NCBI RefSeq assembly: GCF_001640365.1
Contig: NZ_LWMI01000009.1
Location: forward strand, 1 to 64,000
Length of the DNA: 64,000 nt
Reading direction: 5' to 3'
Source: Candidatus Arsenophonus triatominarum
GTDB lineage: Bacteria > Pseudomonadota > Gammaproteobacteria > Enterobacterales > Enterobacteriaceae
A model generated the notes under the pieces. The model made no database searches. It saw nothing but the letters and a program-made list of their open reading frames with translations, and was not told where the DNA came from. Numbering within the stretch: position 1 is the first letter of the stretch; each line of letters starts with the position of its first letter. This document shows, in pieces, positions 30,705 to 41,436 of the stretch. A program made the position numbers and the translations under genes.

Positions 30705-31420
30705 CTATTCCACTACATTGGAACTGAGCATTAGAGGTTGGGTATTGTCAATTTTTATTGACTGCCATATTGAGCCAATAAATTCATACCAAGCGCGTTC
30801 TGAGTGGGGAAAAAAGTAAATCGATGGGAAAAATTTTTCCCAGGATTGCAATGGTGAGGTAATGGCAAGTTGGTTGGCGGGTGCTGTAATGGGATGCATA
30901 TTTCTAGCTATAAAGAAACGTTCAGCGCGTGCCATATGGTTAGCTGAAGTCACCAATATAGAAAAGGTTGCTGGCCAACGATTTTTTCTACTTCGAAGGC
31001 TTCTTATTGGGTATCTCTGGGGGTGCTTAAGGTAATTATGGCTGTTTCTGGTACTCCTAAAGATAGTGCGACTTTTGCTGCCACTTAAGCATTACTAATT
31101 AAATTGTTACCGCGCCCGCCAGTAAACATTAATTTAGCCCTTGAATATTGAGAATAAAGGCGAATTCTTTCCGTCACTCTAGCCAGGCTATTATTAATAA
31201 GGTTAGCGCTTGGCGGCCAATCAGGGTTGTAAGTAAATCCCCTTCCAAGTACAACGTATATATTGGATGTTTTCTTTTTTAGGGTGCAAGAGTTCATAGC
31301 GTTTGTTAAACACACCTTCTGACGATAGTAGTAATTTATCAGCGAGAGGTTGTAGACTTAATAACAAAATAGTTAACCAACTAAAAGAGACTAAACGTTT
31401 ACCGCTTTTTTGCCAGTGAG
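30705..31420 (-). pseudogene. elyC: elyC (ycbC) envelope biogenesis factor, broken
   Basis: The minus strand reads two out-of-frame blocks of the DUF218 domain. One (31085-31315) contains VVLGRGFTYNPDWPPSANLIN, NNSLARVTERIRLYSQYSRA and LMFTGG; the other (30705-30956) contains LVTSANHMARAERFFIARN, PITAPANQLAI and WQSIK. A stop lies between them (31085-31087), and the N-terminal membrane part is cut off at 31421 by an IS3 scar. ElyC acts in peptidoglycan and lipid-carrier homeostasis in E. coli. It is in the E. coli position upstream of cmoM-mukF. Convergent with kdsB. Confidence 0.88.
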
Positions 31421-31494
31421 TGTAGTGGCATACTAAATTTGGCCACCTAAGTTGATGTGATATGCTTACCTCAACTTAGTGGCCAACCACTACA
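31421..31494. mobile_element. 74-bp IS3-end palindrome (minimal IS remnant)
   Basis: Two IS3-family ends joined almost tail to tail: TGTAGTGG...TGGCCACCTAAGTTGA, a 15-bp centre, then TCAACTTAGTGGCCAACCACTACA. The left side matches the end of the 212-3225 element. It is inserted in IS701-like sequence on the right and abuts elyC on the left. Confidence 0.8.
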
Positions 31495-32342
31495 TTTCGA
31501 CCTAAAGACTTATGGCGATTAATTCAACCTTCTATAGACAAAAAAAGCCCTTGCGTACTAATTGCCGATGATACATTGATTGCCAAAACACGTAGTAAAA
31601 AAATAGAGATGGTCCATTATCAATATTCAGGTAATGAACATGATGTTATTGCTGGCATAGGTTTAGTTAATTTACGTTGGCATAATCTAACAACTGTTGA
31701 ATCAATTCCTATTGATTATCGTTTATGATAAAGATTCTGATGGAAAAACAAAAAACACGCACTTTTCCGAAATGCTCGCTCTTGCTAAAAAAAGAGGGAT
31801 CATACCAGAAGCGGTAGTGATGGATGCCTGGTATTCTAGCCTGGATAATCTGAAATCAATTCGCTCTCATGGTTGGGTCTGGGTAACCACGCTGAGGAAA
31901 AACAGGATTGTTAACCATAACAAACAACTGAACAAGTTAGACATCTCAGGAGAAGGAACTCCAATACACTTACGAGGCTACGGTTGGGTGACTGTTTTCA
32001 AATTTACAGCCAAAAACGGCCGTATTGATTACAGAGTAACAAACAAAGACAATCCCACCCGTGAATATGTCAAATCTATCATGGATGCCCGTTGGTCTGT
32101 TGAAGTTTATCATCGAGAAGTTAAACAAAATTGTGGTATTGAACGCTGTCAGGCTTGCACGAGCCGAGCGCAAAGAAATCATATATTTCTCGCTATTTCT
32201 GCGTGGTTTGAACAACATAAACGTTGTATATCTGAAAAAATAACTCTTTATCAACAAAATTGGCATGTAATCAAAAATGCTATTGCTGAGCACATCCGTA
32301 TTTTATTAGCGTACCCAAATTAGTTTTGTGCGAAACTCGTGT
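31495..32342 (+). mobile_element. IS701-like transposon, 3' two thirds
   Basis: The longest piece of the parent transposon of the MITE family: from FRPKDLWRLIQPSIDKK to the right terminal repeat GTGCGAAACTCGTGT (ends 32342). The 5' third is missing, replaced by the IS3 scar. Confidence 0.85.
31498..32323 (+). pseudogene. IS701-like DDE transposase (frameshifted, 5' truncated)
   Basis: The first part (31498-31723) has VLIADDTLIAKTRSKK. A 2-base loss near 31720 (GATTATCGTTTATG against GATTATCTTATTTATG) shifts the frame. The rest (31697-32323) has KRGIIPEAVVMDAWYSSLDN (second Asp), GWVWVTTLRKNR, and DARWSVEVYHREVKQNCGIE (Glu). The fold is of the DDE_5/IS701-IS4 type; my family label is by motif only. 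No complete copy exists in the window. Confidence 0.82.
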
Positions 32343-32437
32343 ATTATTTTTTTTATTAACAATATGTAGGTTGAATAGATATTTTTATCGTCAATGGCGA
32401 TTAAGTTTTATAATAGTGGTTATCGGGGTATTTTTTC

Positions 32438-32903
32438 ATGGTAGATCGCAATTTTGATGATATTGCAGATAAGTTTACAGAAAATATTTATGGTACAACC
32501 AAGGGAAAAATACGCGAAGCTGTTATTTGGCAGGATCTTAACTCTTTGCTTGATTTATTACCCAATAAGCCGCTAAAGATATTAGACGCGGGTGGGGGAG
32601 AAGGTTTTTTTGCAAGCAAGCTGGCTGCGATGGGGCATCAAGTCATTGTTTGTGACATTTCAGCAACAATGCTTGAACGCGCCAAATTATTGGCTAAAGA
32701 AAAAAAAGTAAGCCATAATATGCAATTTATTCACTCTTCCGTTCAAAATATTACGCAATATTTAACAGAAATGGGAGCAGTTGATTTAGTGTTGTTTCAT
32801 GCAGTTATTGAATGTGCTTGCTTTGGAGCAGCGTTATTGTCGACAACAACCCTATATTGATCTGGGGCGCTATATTCATGTTATGGCATGCAAGTCTATG
32901 TGA
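32438..32903 (+). pseudogene. cmoM: cmoM (smtA) tRNA methyltransferase, internal deletion
   Basis: The first ~127 residues are normal: MVDRNFDDIADKFTENIYG, LKILDAGGGEGFFASKLA (SAM site), and VDLVLFHAVIE. After this the sequence jumps to the C-terminal end in another frame (RYCRQQPYIDLGRYIHVMAC, stop 32901-32903). About 110 residues are deleted and the frame is lost. CmoM methylates the carboxymethoxy group of cmo5U34 in some tRNAs. The gene sits directly before mukF, as in E. coli. Confidence 0.92.
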
Positions 32904-32914
32904 AAGGGTGAATT

Positions 32915-34237
32915 ATGGGTGAATTTTCCCAGACTGTTCCTGAATTGGTATCCTGGTCGCGGAAAAATGATTTTTCAATCTCATTACCTGCTGAGCGTCT
33001 GGCCTTTTTATTGGCTGTAGCTGTTCTTAATAGTGAGCGGCTTGATGGCGAAATGAGTGAAGGTGAATTAATTGATGCTTTTCGTGAAGTCAATAAAGGA
33101 TTCGAGCAGACCGCAGAAACGGTTACTGCTAGAGCTAATAATGCCATTAATGATATGGTAAGGCAAAAATTATTTAATCGTTTTTCAAGTGAAATCATTG
33201 AAGGTAATGCAATTTACCGTTTAACGCCACTTGGTATAGGCATCAGTGATTATTATATTCGCCAGCGGGAATTTTCTTCCCTACGTTTATCTACGCAACT
33301 TTCGATAGTAGCTGGTGAATTAAGTCGAGCAGCGGATGCTGCAGAAGAAGGGGGAGATGAATTTTATTGGCATCGCCATGTCTTTGCACCATTAAAATAT
33401 TCGGTGGCAGAAATTTTTGACAGTATTGATATGTCACAGCGTGTGATGGATGAACAGCAAAATAGTGTAAAGGAAGACATCTCCGCATTACTCAGTCAGG
33501 ATTGGCAGGCAGCGATTGCCAATTGTGAACAACTTTTAACGGAAACTTCAGGCACATTACGTGAATTACAAGACACGCTAGAAGCGGCCGGTGATAAATT
33601 ACAGACTAATTTGTTACGTATCCAAGAGGCCAATATGAATGGAGGTGGTTCAGAATTGGTTGATAAGCTAGTATTTGATCTACAAAGTAAGCTTGATCGA
33701 ATTATTAGCTGGGGGCAACAATCTATCGATCTCTGGATTGGCTATGATCGCCATGTGCACAAATTTATTCGTACTGCCATCGATATGGATAAAAATAGAA
33801 TATTTTCGCAACGCCTGCGTCTCTCGATGCAAAATTATTTTACCGATCCTTGGGCATTAACGGTAGCCAATGCCGAACGATTGTTTGATGTGCGTGATGA
33901 AGATCTGGTATTGAGTAATGAAGAAGTGACGGGTGAGTTGCCAGCTGAACTGGAATATGAAGAATTTAATGAGATTAATGAACAACTGATTGAGATAATG
34001 GAGCAGGCATTGGCTGGTTATAAGAAAGATCAGCATCCATTGGATATTGGTTTAATATTACGTGACTACTTGACTAAATATCCACAGAAACGACATTTTG
34101 ATGTTGCGCGTATTATTGTCGATCAGGCAGTTAAGTTAGGTATAGCAGAAGCGGATTTCTCAGGTATCCATCCTGAATGGTTAGCGATTAATGATTACGG
34201 AGCCAAGGTACAGGCACATGTCATCGACAAATATTGA
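32915..34237 (+). CDS. mukF: Condensin kleisin subunit MukF
   Basis: 440 aa, identical to the E. coli length. An N-terminal winged-helix dimerisation domain ([20 protein letters not shown]), a central helical MukE-binding stretch, and a C-terminal domain that caps the MukB head. Kleisin of the MukBEF chromosome condensin. It overlaps mukE by 20 bp, giving a coupled operon mukF-mukE-mukB. ATG 32915 follows AAAGGG. Confidence 0.97.
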   Translation: MGEFSQTVPELVSWSRKNDFSISLPAERLAFLLAVAVLNSERLDGEMSEGELIDAFREVNKGFEQTAETVTARANNAINDMVRQKLFNRFSSEIIEGNAIYRLTPLGIGISDYYIRQREFSSLRLSTQLSIVAGELSRAADAAEEGGDEFYWHRHVFAPLKYSVAEIFDSIDMSQRVMDEQQNSVKEDISALLSQDWQAAIANCEQLLTETSGTLRELQDTLEAAGDKLQTNLLRIQEANMNGGGSELVDKLVFDLQSKLDRIISWGQQSIDLWIGYDRHVHKFIRTAIDMDKNRIFSQRLRLSMQNYFTDPWALTVANAERLFDVRDEDLVLSNEEVTGELPAELEYEEFNEINEQLIEIMEQALAGYKKDQHPLDIGLILRDYLTKYPQKRHFDVARIIVDQAVKLGIAEADFSGIHPEWLAINDYGAKVQAHVIDKY

Positions 34238-34925
34238 ACAATTTATGCCAGTAAAATTGGCACAAGCTTTAGTCAGCTCCCTTTTCCCTGAATTGGATAG
34301 CCAGCTTCGAGCCGGGCGTCATATTGGCATTGATGATCTGGATAATCATGCCTTTTTGATGGATTTTGAACAGGAATTAACGGCTTTTTATGCTCGCTAT
34401 AATGTTGAGCTGATCCGTGCGCCGGAAGGTTTTTTCTATTTACGGCCACGTTCGACCACATTAATTCCTCGCTCAGTTTTATCTGAATTAGATATGATGG
34501 TTGGCAAAATTCTTTGTTATCTTTATTTAAGCCCGGAAAGACTTTCGAATCAGGGTATTTTTACTGCGCAGGAACTGTTTGAAGAACTATTGTCACTAGC
34601 GGATGAAAGTAAACTACTGAAGTTTGTCAATCAGCGCTCGATAGGGACGGATTTGGATAAACAAAAATTACAAGAAAAGCTCCGCACTTCGCTTAATCGC
34701 CTACGTCGATTAGGGATGGTTCATTTTTTACAAAATGACAGTCACCGTTTTATGATCACCGAATCTGTCTTTCGTTTTGGTGCTGATGTGCGTAGCGGCG
34801 ATGATCCACAGCTAGCCCAATTACGGATGATCCGTGATGGTGAAGCTATGTCGTTAAAAGATAACTTATCATTAACAGATAACGAAAATAATGATAATGA
34901 CAAAGATGAAGCGGAGGATGAATAG
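34218..34925 (+). CDS. mukE: Condensin subunit MukE
   Basis: 235 aa, starting [18 protein letters not shown] and containing the family signature [20 protein letters not shown], then [26 protein letters not shown] and an acidic C-terminus ([11 protein letters not shown]). Binds MukF and regulates the MukB ATPase. ATG 34218 is inside the mukF 3' end and matches the E. coli start; the longer frame from 34191 is unlikely. mukB starts 3 bp after the stop. Confidence 0.97.
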   Translation: MSSTNIEQFMPVKLAQALVSSLFPELDSQLRAGRHIGIDDLDNHAFLMDFEQELTAFYARYNVELIRAPEGFFYLRPRSTTLIPRSVLSELDMMVGKILCYLYLSPERLSNQGIFTAQELFEELLSLADESKLLKFVNQRSIGTDLDKQKLQEKLRTSLNRLRRLGMVHFLQNDSHRFMITESVFRFGADVRSGDDPQLAQLRMIRDGEAMSLKDNLSLTDNENNDNDKDEAEDE

Positions 34926-34927
34926 CT

Positions 34928-37900
34928 ATGTTAGAACGAGGCAAGTTTCGCTCACTCACGCTCATCAACTGGAACGGCTTTTTTGCCAGAACGTTTGATT
35001 TGGATGAGTTAGTAACGACGTTATCTGGTGGCAATGGTGCCGGTAAATCGACCACCATGGCGGCATTTATTACCGCTATGATCCCTGATTTAACCTTGTT
35101 GCATTTTCGTAACACCACCGAAGCGGGTGCAACCTCGGCATCGAGTGATAAAGGGCTGCATGGAAAATTACGCCCAGGGGTTTGTTATTCGATTTTGGAC
35201 GTCATTAATTCTCGCCATCAGCGTATTTTAGTGGGTGTTCGCTTACAACAAATTGCGGGACGTGATAAAAAAGTTGATATAAAACCTTTCATAATCGAAA
35301 GGTTACCAACGGCAATTTTACCGACTCATATCTTGACTGAGCAAGTAGAAGAACGTCAAGCGCGGGTAATTGGTTTAAATGATTTAAAAGATCAAATGGA
35401 TGCGATTGAAGGTGTACAGTTTAAACAATTTAATTCAATCACTGATTACCACGCCCAGCTATTTGAGCTGGGTATTATTCCAAAACGATTGAGATCATCG
35501 AGTGACAGGAGCAAATTTTATCGCTTAATTGAAGCTTCTTTATACGGTGGAATTTCCAGCGCCATTACGCGTTCATTACGTGATTATCTGTTGCCTGAAA
35601 ATAGTGGTGTTCGAAAAGCCTTTCAGGATATGGAAGCGGCTTTGCGTGAAAATAGGTTAACTCTTGAAGCGATCCGCGTCACTCAATCTGATCGTGACTT
35701 ATTTAGACGTTTAATCAATGAAGCAACAGATTACGTTTCAGCTGATTATATGCGGCATGCTAATGAACGCAGGGTTCATCTAGATAGTGCACTTGTTGTT
35801 CGAGCGGAATTATTTGACGGCCGTAAACAACTGATAGCTGCCCGGACCCGTCATGTTGAAATGGTACGTGAACTGGATAAACAAAATGGTTCTTCATTAG
35901 ATTTAGAAGCTGATTTTCAGGCAGCAAGTGACCATCTGGGGTTAGTGCAAGCCGCGGTACGTCAGCAGGAAAAAATTGATCGCTATCAGACCGACATTGA
36001 AGAGATAACTTATCGTCTAGAAGAGCAGAGTGAAGTTGTTGAGCAAGCATTAGAGCAACAAAGTGAGCTTGAAGCCAAAGTTGAGGCGGCTGAATTAGAA
36101 GTTGATGAGATAAAAAGTCAACTGGCTGATTATCAGCAAGCGTTAGATGTTCAGCAAACGCGTGCAATCCAATATCAAAAAGCCCAGCAAGCGCTGGAAC
36201 GGGCAAAGAAAATTTGCCAATTGCCTAGACTAACGCCAGATAATGTTGAGCAATTTTTAACTAGTTTTGAGCAAAAAGAGCAACAGAATACCGAAAAATT
36301 ACTTGCTCTGGAGCAGAAAATCAGTGTTATTGATGCGGCGACTAACCAATTTGACCAAGCTTATAGCTTAGTTAAAGATATCGGCGGTGAGGTAAAACGG
36401 GATAAGGCTTATCAAAAAGCACGTGAATTATTGCGCGACTGGGCTTCACAGCAACATTTTGCCCAACGCATTAAACCGCTACAAATGCAATTAGCTGAAC
36501 TGGAGCAAAAACTTAATAGTCAGCAAGATGCACAACGCATTTTAGCCGAATTTTGTCAATATTCTGGACAGCAATATCAGCCAGATGAGTTAACGACACT
36601 ACTGGAAGAATTAGAAGCTCAGCAAGAGGAACTGAGTATTTCTGTTAGTGAAAGTAGTGAGCATCGCATGTTAATGCGTCAAGAGCTTGAGCAGATCAAA
36701 CAAAAAATTCAAACCCTAACCAAAAAAGCACCTATTTGGCTGGCGGCACAAGATGCACTTAATCAATTAACTGTTCAGGCTAATGATAGTTTTAGCCATA
36801 GTCATGAAATTACCGAGCATCTACAGCAATTGTTGGAACAAGAACGTGAAATCACCGTTGAACGTGATGAAGTTGCCAGTCAAAAGCGTGAATTAGAGCA
36901 ACAGATAGCTCATCTTAGTCAACCGAGCGGCGCTGACGATAACCGCTTACTTGGCTTAGCTGAACGGCTTGGTGGTGTTTTGTTATCTGAAATTTATGAT
37001 GACATTACTATCGATGATGCGCCTTATTTTTCAGCGCTCTATGGTCCAGCAAGACATGGTATTGTTATTCCTGAGCTGGCAAAAATTCACTCACAGCTTG
37101 GTGAATTGATAGCCGAATGTCCTGATGATGTCTATTTTATTGAAGGCGATCCGCAATCTTTTGATGATAGCGTGTTTAATGCAGAAGAATTTGACCAGGC
37201 AGTATTAGTGCGATCGTCAGAGCGTCAATGGCGTTTTTCTCGTTACCCTGAAGTTCCCCTATTTGGTCGGGCGGCGCGTGAAAATCAGCTGGAGATGTTG
37301 AGCCAAGAGAGAGATACCTTAGCTGAGCTCTATGCGACTCTCTCATTTGATATGCAGAAATTACAACGCTCTCATCATGCATTTAGTGGTTTTATTGGTA
37401 AACATCTGGCGGTGGTTTTTGACGCCGATCCAGAGGCTGAAATTCGTTCTTTAAATCAACGTAAAAATGAGTTTGAGCGCCAATTAGCTCAATTTGAAGC
37501 ACAAACACAACAACAAAAACAGCAACATACTGCGACCAAAGAACGTTTGTCGAGTTTAAACCGATTGTTGCCAAAAGTTAATTTGCTAATGGATGAAACG
37601 CTAGTCTCTCGGATTGAAGAAATCCGTGAAGCATTGTCAGAGGCAGAAGAAGCGGGGCACTTTTTGCATAAGCATGCAAAATCGTTAGCAAAATTAGAGC
37701 CAATAGCTAACGTCCTACAAAGTGATCCTGAACAGCATGAGCAATTACGTCATGAATATGAACAAGTCAAACAGTTACAGCAACAATCTAAACAGCAATC
37801 TTTTGCTTTAATTGAAGTTGCTCAACGTCGCGCTCATTTTAGTTATAACGACTCGACGGAGATGCTGTCAGAAAATACCGATTTAAATAAAAAACTCCGC

Positions 37901-39376
37901 AAGTGTCTGGAACAGGCTGAAAAAGAGCGTAGTCAGGCACGTGAACAGCTAAGGCAACAACAAACTAAAACGGCGCAATTTAATCAACTATTAGCTTCAC
38001 TGCGTAGCTCTTATGAAACTAAGCAGGATATGCTAAGAGAATTAGAGGCTGAAATAAAAGCGATTGGCGTTCAAGCAGATAGTAATGCTGAAAAACGGGC
38101 ACGCGAACGCCGAGACCAACTTTATGAAGCTGTAAATGCTAATCGCTCGCGCATTAACCAATTGGAAAAACAGATCGCATTTTGTGAAGCTGAAATGGAC
38201 AATTGGCAGAAAAAATTACGTAAATTAGAGCGGGATTATTACCAACTCCGCGAGCAGGTTGCATCTGGTAAATCTGGTTGGTGTGCTGTAATGCATATGG
38301 TCAGAGAAAACGGTGTCGAGCGTCGTTTACATCGGCGTGAATTAGCTTATATGGATGGCGATAGTTTACGTTCGATGTCAGATAAAGCGCTAGGTGCGCT
38401 TAGACAAGCGGTAGCGGATAATGAACATTTACGGGATGTATTACGTGCCTCTGAAGATCTTAAACGACCAGAGCGTAAAGTAGCGTTCTTTATTGCGGTT
38501 TATCAACATTTACGTGAACGTATTCGACAAGACATTATTTGTACTGATGATCCGGTTGATGCCATTGAACAAATGGAAATTGAATTAGCGCGTTTGACAG
38601 AAGAACTGACGGCCCGTGAACAAAAATTGGCCATTAGTGCTAAGAGTGTGGCAAATATTATCCGTAAAACGATCCATCGTGAGCAAAATCGCATCCGCCT
38701 GCTTAACCAAGGGCTACAGTCCGTTGCTTTTGGACAGGTAAAAGGGGTTCGGCTTAATGTTAATATTCGACAAAGCCATGAATCACTACTTGATGTGTTA
38801 TCAGAAGAGCACGAACATCATCAGGATCTGTTTAAAAATAAAAGTCTGACATTCTCTGAAGCGATGGCAAAGCTTTATCAACGTTTAAACCCTCAGCTAG
38901 ATATTGGGCAGCGCCTGCCACAAACAATTGGTGAAGAATTACTCGATTATCGTAATTATCTAGAACTGGATGTTGAAGTTAATCGTGGTTCGGAGGGGTG
39001 GCTCAAAGCAGAAAGTGGCGCGCTTTCGACGGGAGAAGCAATTGGTACAGGCATGTCAATTTTAGTGATGGTGGTACAGAGTTGGGAAGAAGAGTCACAA
39101 CGATTACGAGGTAAAGATATTTTACCTTGTAGGTTTTTATTCCTGGATGAAGCGGCTCGATTGGACGCTAAATCGATTGCAACACTATTTGAACTTTGTG
39201 AACGATTAAAAATGCAATTAATTATTGCTGCGCCTGAAAATATCAGTCCGGAAAAAGGGACGATTTATAAGCTGGTACGTAAGGTATTTGGCCAACAGGA
39301 GCATGTTCATGTCGTTGGTTTGAAAGGTTTTGGACAAGAAGATAAACAGTTAAAAATATCTTCTGCTGTCACTTAA
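34928..39376 (+). CDS. mukB: SMC-like condensin MukB
   Basis: 1,482 aa (E. coli 1,486). N-terminal ATPase half with Walker A GGNGAGKS (34-41). Two long coiled coils rich in Gln/Glu heptads flank the hinge (about residues 660-780: [30 protein letters not shown]). C-terminal half with [17 protein letters not shown] signature and [15 protein letters not shown] Walker B. Organises and compacts the chromosome with MukE/MukF and topoisomerase IV. Intact throughout. Confidence 0.98.
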   Translation: MLERGKFRSLTLINWNGFFARTFDLDELVTTLSGGNGAGKSTTMAAFITAMIPDLTLLHFRNTTEAGATSASSDKGLHGKLRPGVCYSILDVINSRHQRILVGVRLQQIAGRDKKVDIKPFIIERLPTAILPTHILTEQVEERQARVIGLNDLKDQMDAIEGVQFKQFNSITDYHAQLFELGIIPKRLRSSSDRSKFYRLIEASLYGGISSAITRSLRDYLLPENSGVRKAFQDMEAALRENRLTLEAIRVTQSDRDLFRRLINEATDYVSADYMRHANERRVHLDSALVVRAELFDGRKQLIAARTRHVEMVRELDKQNGSSLDLEADFQAASDHLGLVQAAVRQQEKIDRYQTDIEEITYRLEEQSEVVEQALEQQSELEAKVEAAELEVDEIKSQLADYQQALDVQQTRAIQYQKAQQALERAKKICQLPRLTPDNVEQFLTSFEQKEQQNTEKLLALEQKISVIDAATNQFDQAYSLVKDIGGEVKRDKAYQKARELLRDWASQQHFAQRIKPLQMQLAELEQKLNSQQDAQRILAEFCQYSGQQYQPDELTTLLEELEAQQEELSISVSESSEHRMLMRQELEQIKQKIQTLTKKAPIWLAAQDALNQLTVQANDSFSHSHEITEHLQQLLEQEREITVERDEVASQKRELEQQIAHLSQPSGADDNRLLGLAERLGGVLLSEIYDDITIDDAPYFSALYGPARHGIVIPELAKIHSQLGELIAECPDDVYFIEGDPQSFDDSVFNAEEFDQAVLVRSSERQWRFSRYPEVPLFGRAARENQLEMLSQERDTLAELYATLSFDMQKLQRSHHAFSGFIGKHLAVVFDADPEAEIRSLNQRKNEFERQLAQFEAQTQQQKQQHTATKERLSSLNRLLPKVNLLMDETLVSRIEEIREALSEAEEAGHFLHKHAKSLAKLEPIANVLQSDPEQHEQLRHEYEQVKQLQQQSKQQSFALIEVAQRRAHFSYNDSTEMLSENTDLNKKLRKCLEQAEKERSQAREQLRQQQTKTAQFNQLLASLRSSYETKQDMLRELEAEIKAIGVQADSNAEKRARERRDQLYEAVNANRSRINQLEKQIAFCEAEMDNWQKKLRKLERDYYQLREQVASGKSGWCAVMHMVRENGVERRLHRRELAYMDGDSLRSMSDKALGALRQAVADNEHLRDVLRASEDLKRPERKVAFFIAVYQHLRERIRQDIICTDDPVDAIEQMEIELARLTEELTAREQKLAISAKSVANIIRKTIHREQNRIRLLNQGLQSVAFGQVKGVRLNVNIRQSHESLLDVLSEEHEHHQDLFKNKSLTFSEAMAKLYQRLNPQLDIGQRLPQTIGEELLDYRNYLELDVEVNRGSEGWLKAESGALSTGEAIGTGMSILVMVVQSWEEESQRLRGKDILPCRFLFLDEAARLDAKSIATLFELCERLKMQLIIAAPENISPEKGTIYKLVRKVFGQQEHVHVVGLKGFGQEDKQLKISSAVT

Positions 39377-39411
39377 TTTCAAGTAGTAAAAAATTATTTT
39401 TATATTTTAAC

Positions 39412-39440
39412 AACTGCTATTTCATGATAGCGGTTTTTTT
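39412..39440 (+). terminator. Intrinsic terminator after mukB
   Basis: AACTGCTAT-TTCATG-ATAGCGGTT followed by TTTTT; a 9-bp stem with one mismatch and a clear T-run, 35 bp after the mukB stop. It closes the cmoM-mukFEB operon. Confidence 0.85.
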
Positions 39441-40098
39441 ATTACAGGTATGTTTTAAAAGTAAATTAAGTATTGCAATTGAAAATAAAGTGATCGAAGA
39501 TTATATTTTAAATAGTAGGTTGGTAATTTAATTTTTAATAAGTATTAAATCTAAAATTTATGGGATTTTATTTTAACACGAGTTTCGCACCAATAAAAAA
39601 CGCTCTATTTTTAAGTTTAATTCAGCATAATATATAAATAGACAAAATCTTATAAATTAAAAGCAACTTATTGTAATTTAAACAAATTTATACGTTTTAG
39701 TAACTTGCAAATTAACCATTGCTTTTAAACCATTTCTGGAATTTTATATGCCAGTGCGAAACTCGTGACTTATTTAGTATAGATGCATAAATATCGTTAT
39801 TAGTGATAAATTATGCCTTTTGCAAAATAACTGACTAAACCCAGGCGTTAACAAAATTTTGACTGATAATGTGGTTATTTTGTGCGTGATAAGTATAAAT
39901 GTTGAGCGATTTGATATGGTTATTGCAACAATAGATTATAATAATGTTATATTTAATTATAATTAACATGTATTAAATGTGATATTATATATAGTTACAT
40001 TTATGTTTTTTACATAATTATGTAAAAGTAGTGGAATAAATTCGGTATAATTATTGTACATGTTGGTTGTTTTTTATTTTTATTTGAGTTAAGTGGCT
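39441..40098. other. Non-coding region where ldtD is expected
   Basis: About 660 bp of very AT-rich sequence holding only MITE e (39576-39768). In E. coli ldtD (ycbB, about 1.85 kb) lies here between mukB and mepK; I see no remnant of it. The last ~100 bp before 40099 presumably held the mepK promoter. Confidence 0.7.
39576..39768. mobile_element. MITE copy e (193 bp)
   Basis: Left end ACACGAGTTTCGCAC, right end GTGCGAAACTCGTGA. Same orientation as copies a and f. No matching target duplication (TTA against CTT), which suggests small flanking changes. Confidence 0.88.
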
Positions 40099-40651
40099 AT
40101 GGACAATATTGATCAAAATCGACGAAAATGGTTAGGTTATGGAGCGATAACATTGGGTTTTAGCTTATTACCTAGGCATGCCTTTGCGGCATTAACAACC
40201 CCGCGACCCAAAATTCTTCGCTTTGAAAATTTTCATACTGGTGAGTTTCTTAAGACTGAGTTTTTTGATGGTCGTCGTTATAATAATGCTGAATTGACCC
40301 GCTTGAATCACTTATTCCGTGATCATCGTAATAATAAAATTAAAATCATTGATCCGAAATTATTTGATCAGATTTATTTGTTGCAAGTACTAATGGGAAC
40401 CAATAAACTTGTTCAACTAGTTTCTGGCTATCGCTCCTCAGTCGAAGCCAATAATGCACTTCGACGTAAAAGCAGTGGGGTTGCTAAAAACAGCTATCAT
40501 TACCCATGGCCGAGCAATGGATTTTCATATCCAAGGGGTCGAACTTAACCATATTCGCAAAGCAGCATTAAAAATGCGAGCAGGCGGAGTAGGTTATTAT
40601 CCTAATAGTAATTTTGTCCATATTGATACAGGACCGGTCAGAAAATGGTAA
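40099..40651 (+). pseudogene. mepK: mepK (ycbK) murein endopeptidase, frameshifted
   Basis: Twin-arginine signal NRRKWLGYGAITLGFSLLP then AFA. The mature domain (DUF882/peptidase M15-like) reads HTGEFLKTEFFDGRRYNNAE, LVQLVSGYRSSVEANNALRR and SSGVAKNSYH. One extra T at about 40500 then shifts the frame, and the rest (THGRAMDFHIQG, KAALKMRAGGVGYYPNSNF, VHIDTGPVRKW, stop 40651) is in the next frame. The break falls at the metal-binding SYH..G.AMD motif, so function is lost unless frameshifting occurs. In E. coli MepK cuts 3-3 peptidoglycan cross-links. Confidence 0.93.
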
Positions 40652-40702
40652 TCTATTAGATATTAAATAAATTTTTATTTAAATAATGGACTTTACTACT
40701 AT

Positions 40703-41335
40703 ATGAAATTTGATATCATTCCTGTAACCGATTTTAAGCAGAATTGTACGCTAATTTGGGATGAAAAGAGCTTGGATGCCGTTATTGTTGATCCGGGTGG
40801 TGAAGTAGCAAAATTAATTACAGAAATTACAAAGCGTTCATTAAATTTACAGTATATCTTATTAACCCATGGTCATTTTGATCATGTTGGTGGCTGTGCT
40901 GAGCTAGTAGCGCATTTCTCGGTGCCAATTTGTGGTCCGCAAAAAGAAGATGAGTTTTTGATCAAGGGATTGGCAATTCAAAGCCAAATGTTTGGTGTGG
41001 CACAATCTTCAGACTTTACACCAGATCGCTACTTGCAAGAGGGTGATGAAATTACTTTTGCTGACATCAAACTGGCTGTTCTACATTGCCCAGGCCATAC
41101 TCCTGGACATATTATCTTTGTTAATCATGCAGATAAGCTAATTTCTATGGGAGATGTACTTTTCCAGGGTGGCGTTGGCCGCACAGATTTCCCTAAAGGT
41201 GATCATGCAACATTAATCCACTCAATTAAAACAAAAATTTTGCCCCTTGGTGATGATTATCAATTTATTCCTGGCCATGGGCTAATGTCTAATTTGGGGG
41301 CTGAACGGCAATTTAATCCCTTCTTACAAGACTAG
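40703..41335 (+). CDS. gloC: Hydroxyacylglutathione hydrolase GloC (type II glyoxalase-like)
   Basis: A 210-aa metallo-beta-lactamase fold: THGHFDHVGG (zinc ligands), HCPGHTPGHIIF, GDVLFQGGVGRTDFP and FIPGHGLMS. In E. coli GloC (YcbL) hydrolyses S-lactoylglutathione in methylglyoxal detoxification. Immediately downstream of mepK as in E. coli; intact while mepK is not. Confidence 0.93.
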   Translation: MKFDIIPVTDFKQNCTLIWDEKSLDAVIVDPGGEVAKLITEITKRSLNLQYILLTHGHFDHVGGCAELVAHFSVPICGPQKEDEFLIKGLAIQSQMFGVAQSSDFTPDRYLQEGDEITFADIKLAVLHCPGHTPGHIIFVNHADKLISMGDVLFQGGVGRTDFPKGDHATLIHSIKTKILPLGDDYQFIPGHGLMSNLGAERQFNPFLQD

Positions 41336-41382
41336 TTTTATTCAGCTACAACAATTTCGCCGTTAGGCTTTTAATAATAAAA

Positions 41383-41409
41383 ACCGATTAGGGTATTGGC
41401 CTAATCGGT
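41383..41409. terminator. Terminator between convergent gloC and aspC
   Basis: ACCGATTAGG-GTATTGG-CCTAATCGGT, a perfect 10-bp stem with A-rich sequence on the left side (T-run on the minus strand). Serves aspC and probably gloC. Confidence 0.85.
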
Positions 41410-41436
41410 AACTATCTGAATTAACAGTGTGTTTCT

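Noticed and set aside
35760-36206. 148-aa antisense ORF within mukB
   Set aside because: Shadow of the Gln/Glu-rich coiled-coil codons; no start signal or family features.
40454-40651. Separate small gene after mepK's first ORF
   Set aside because: It is the C-terminal half of mepK in the next frame after a one-base insertion.
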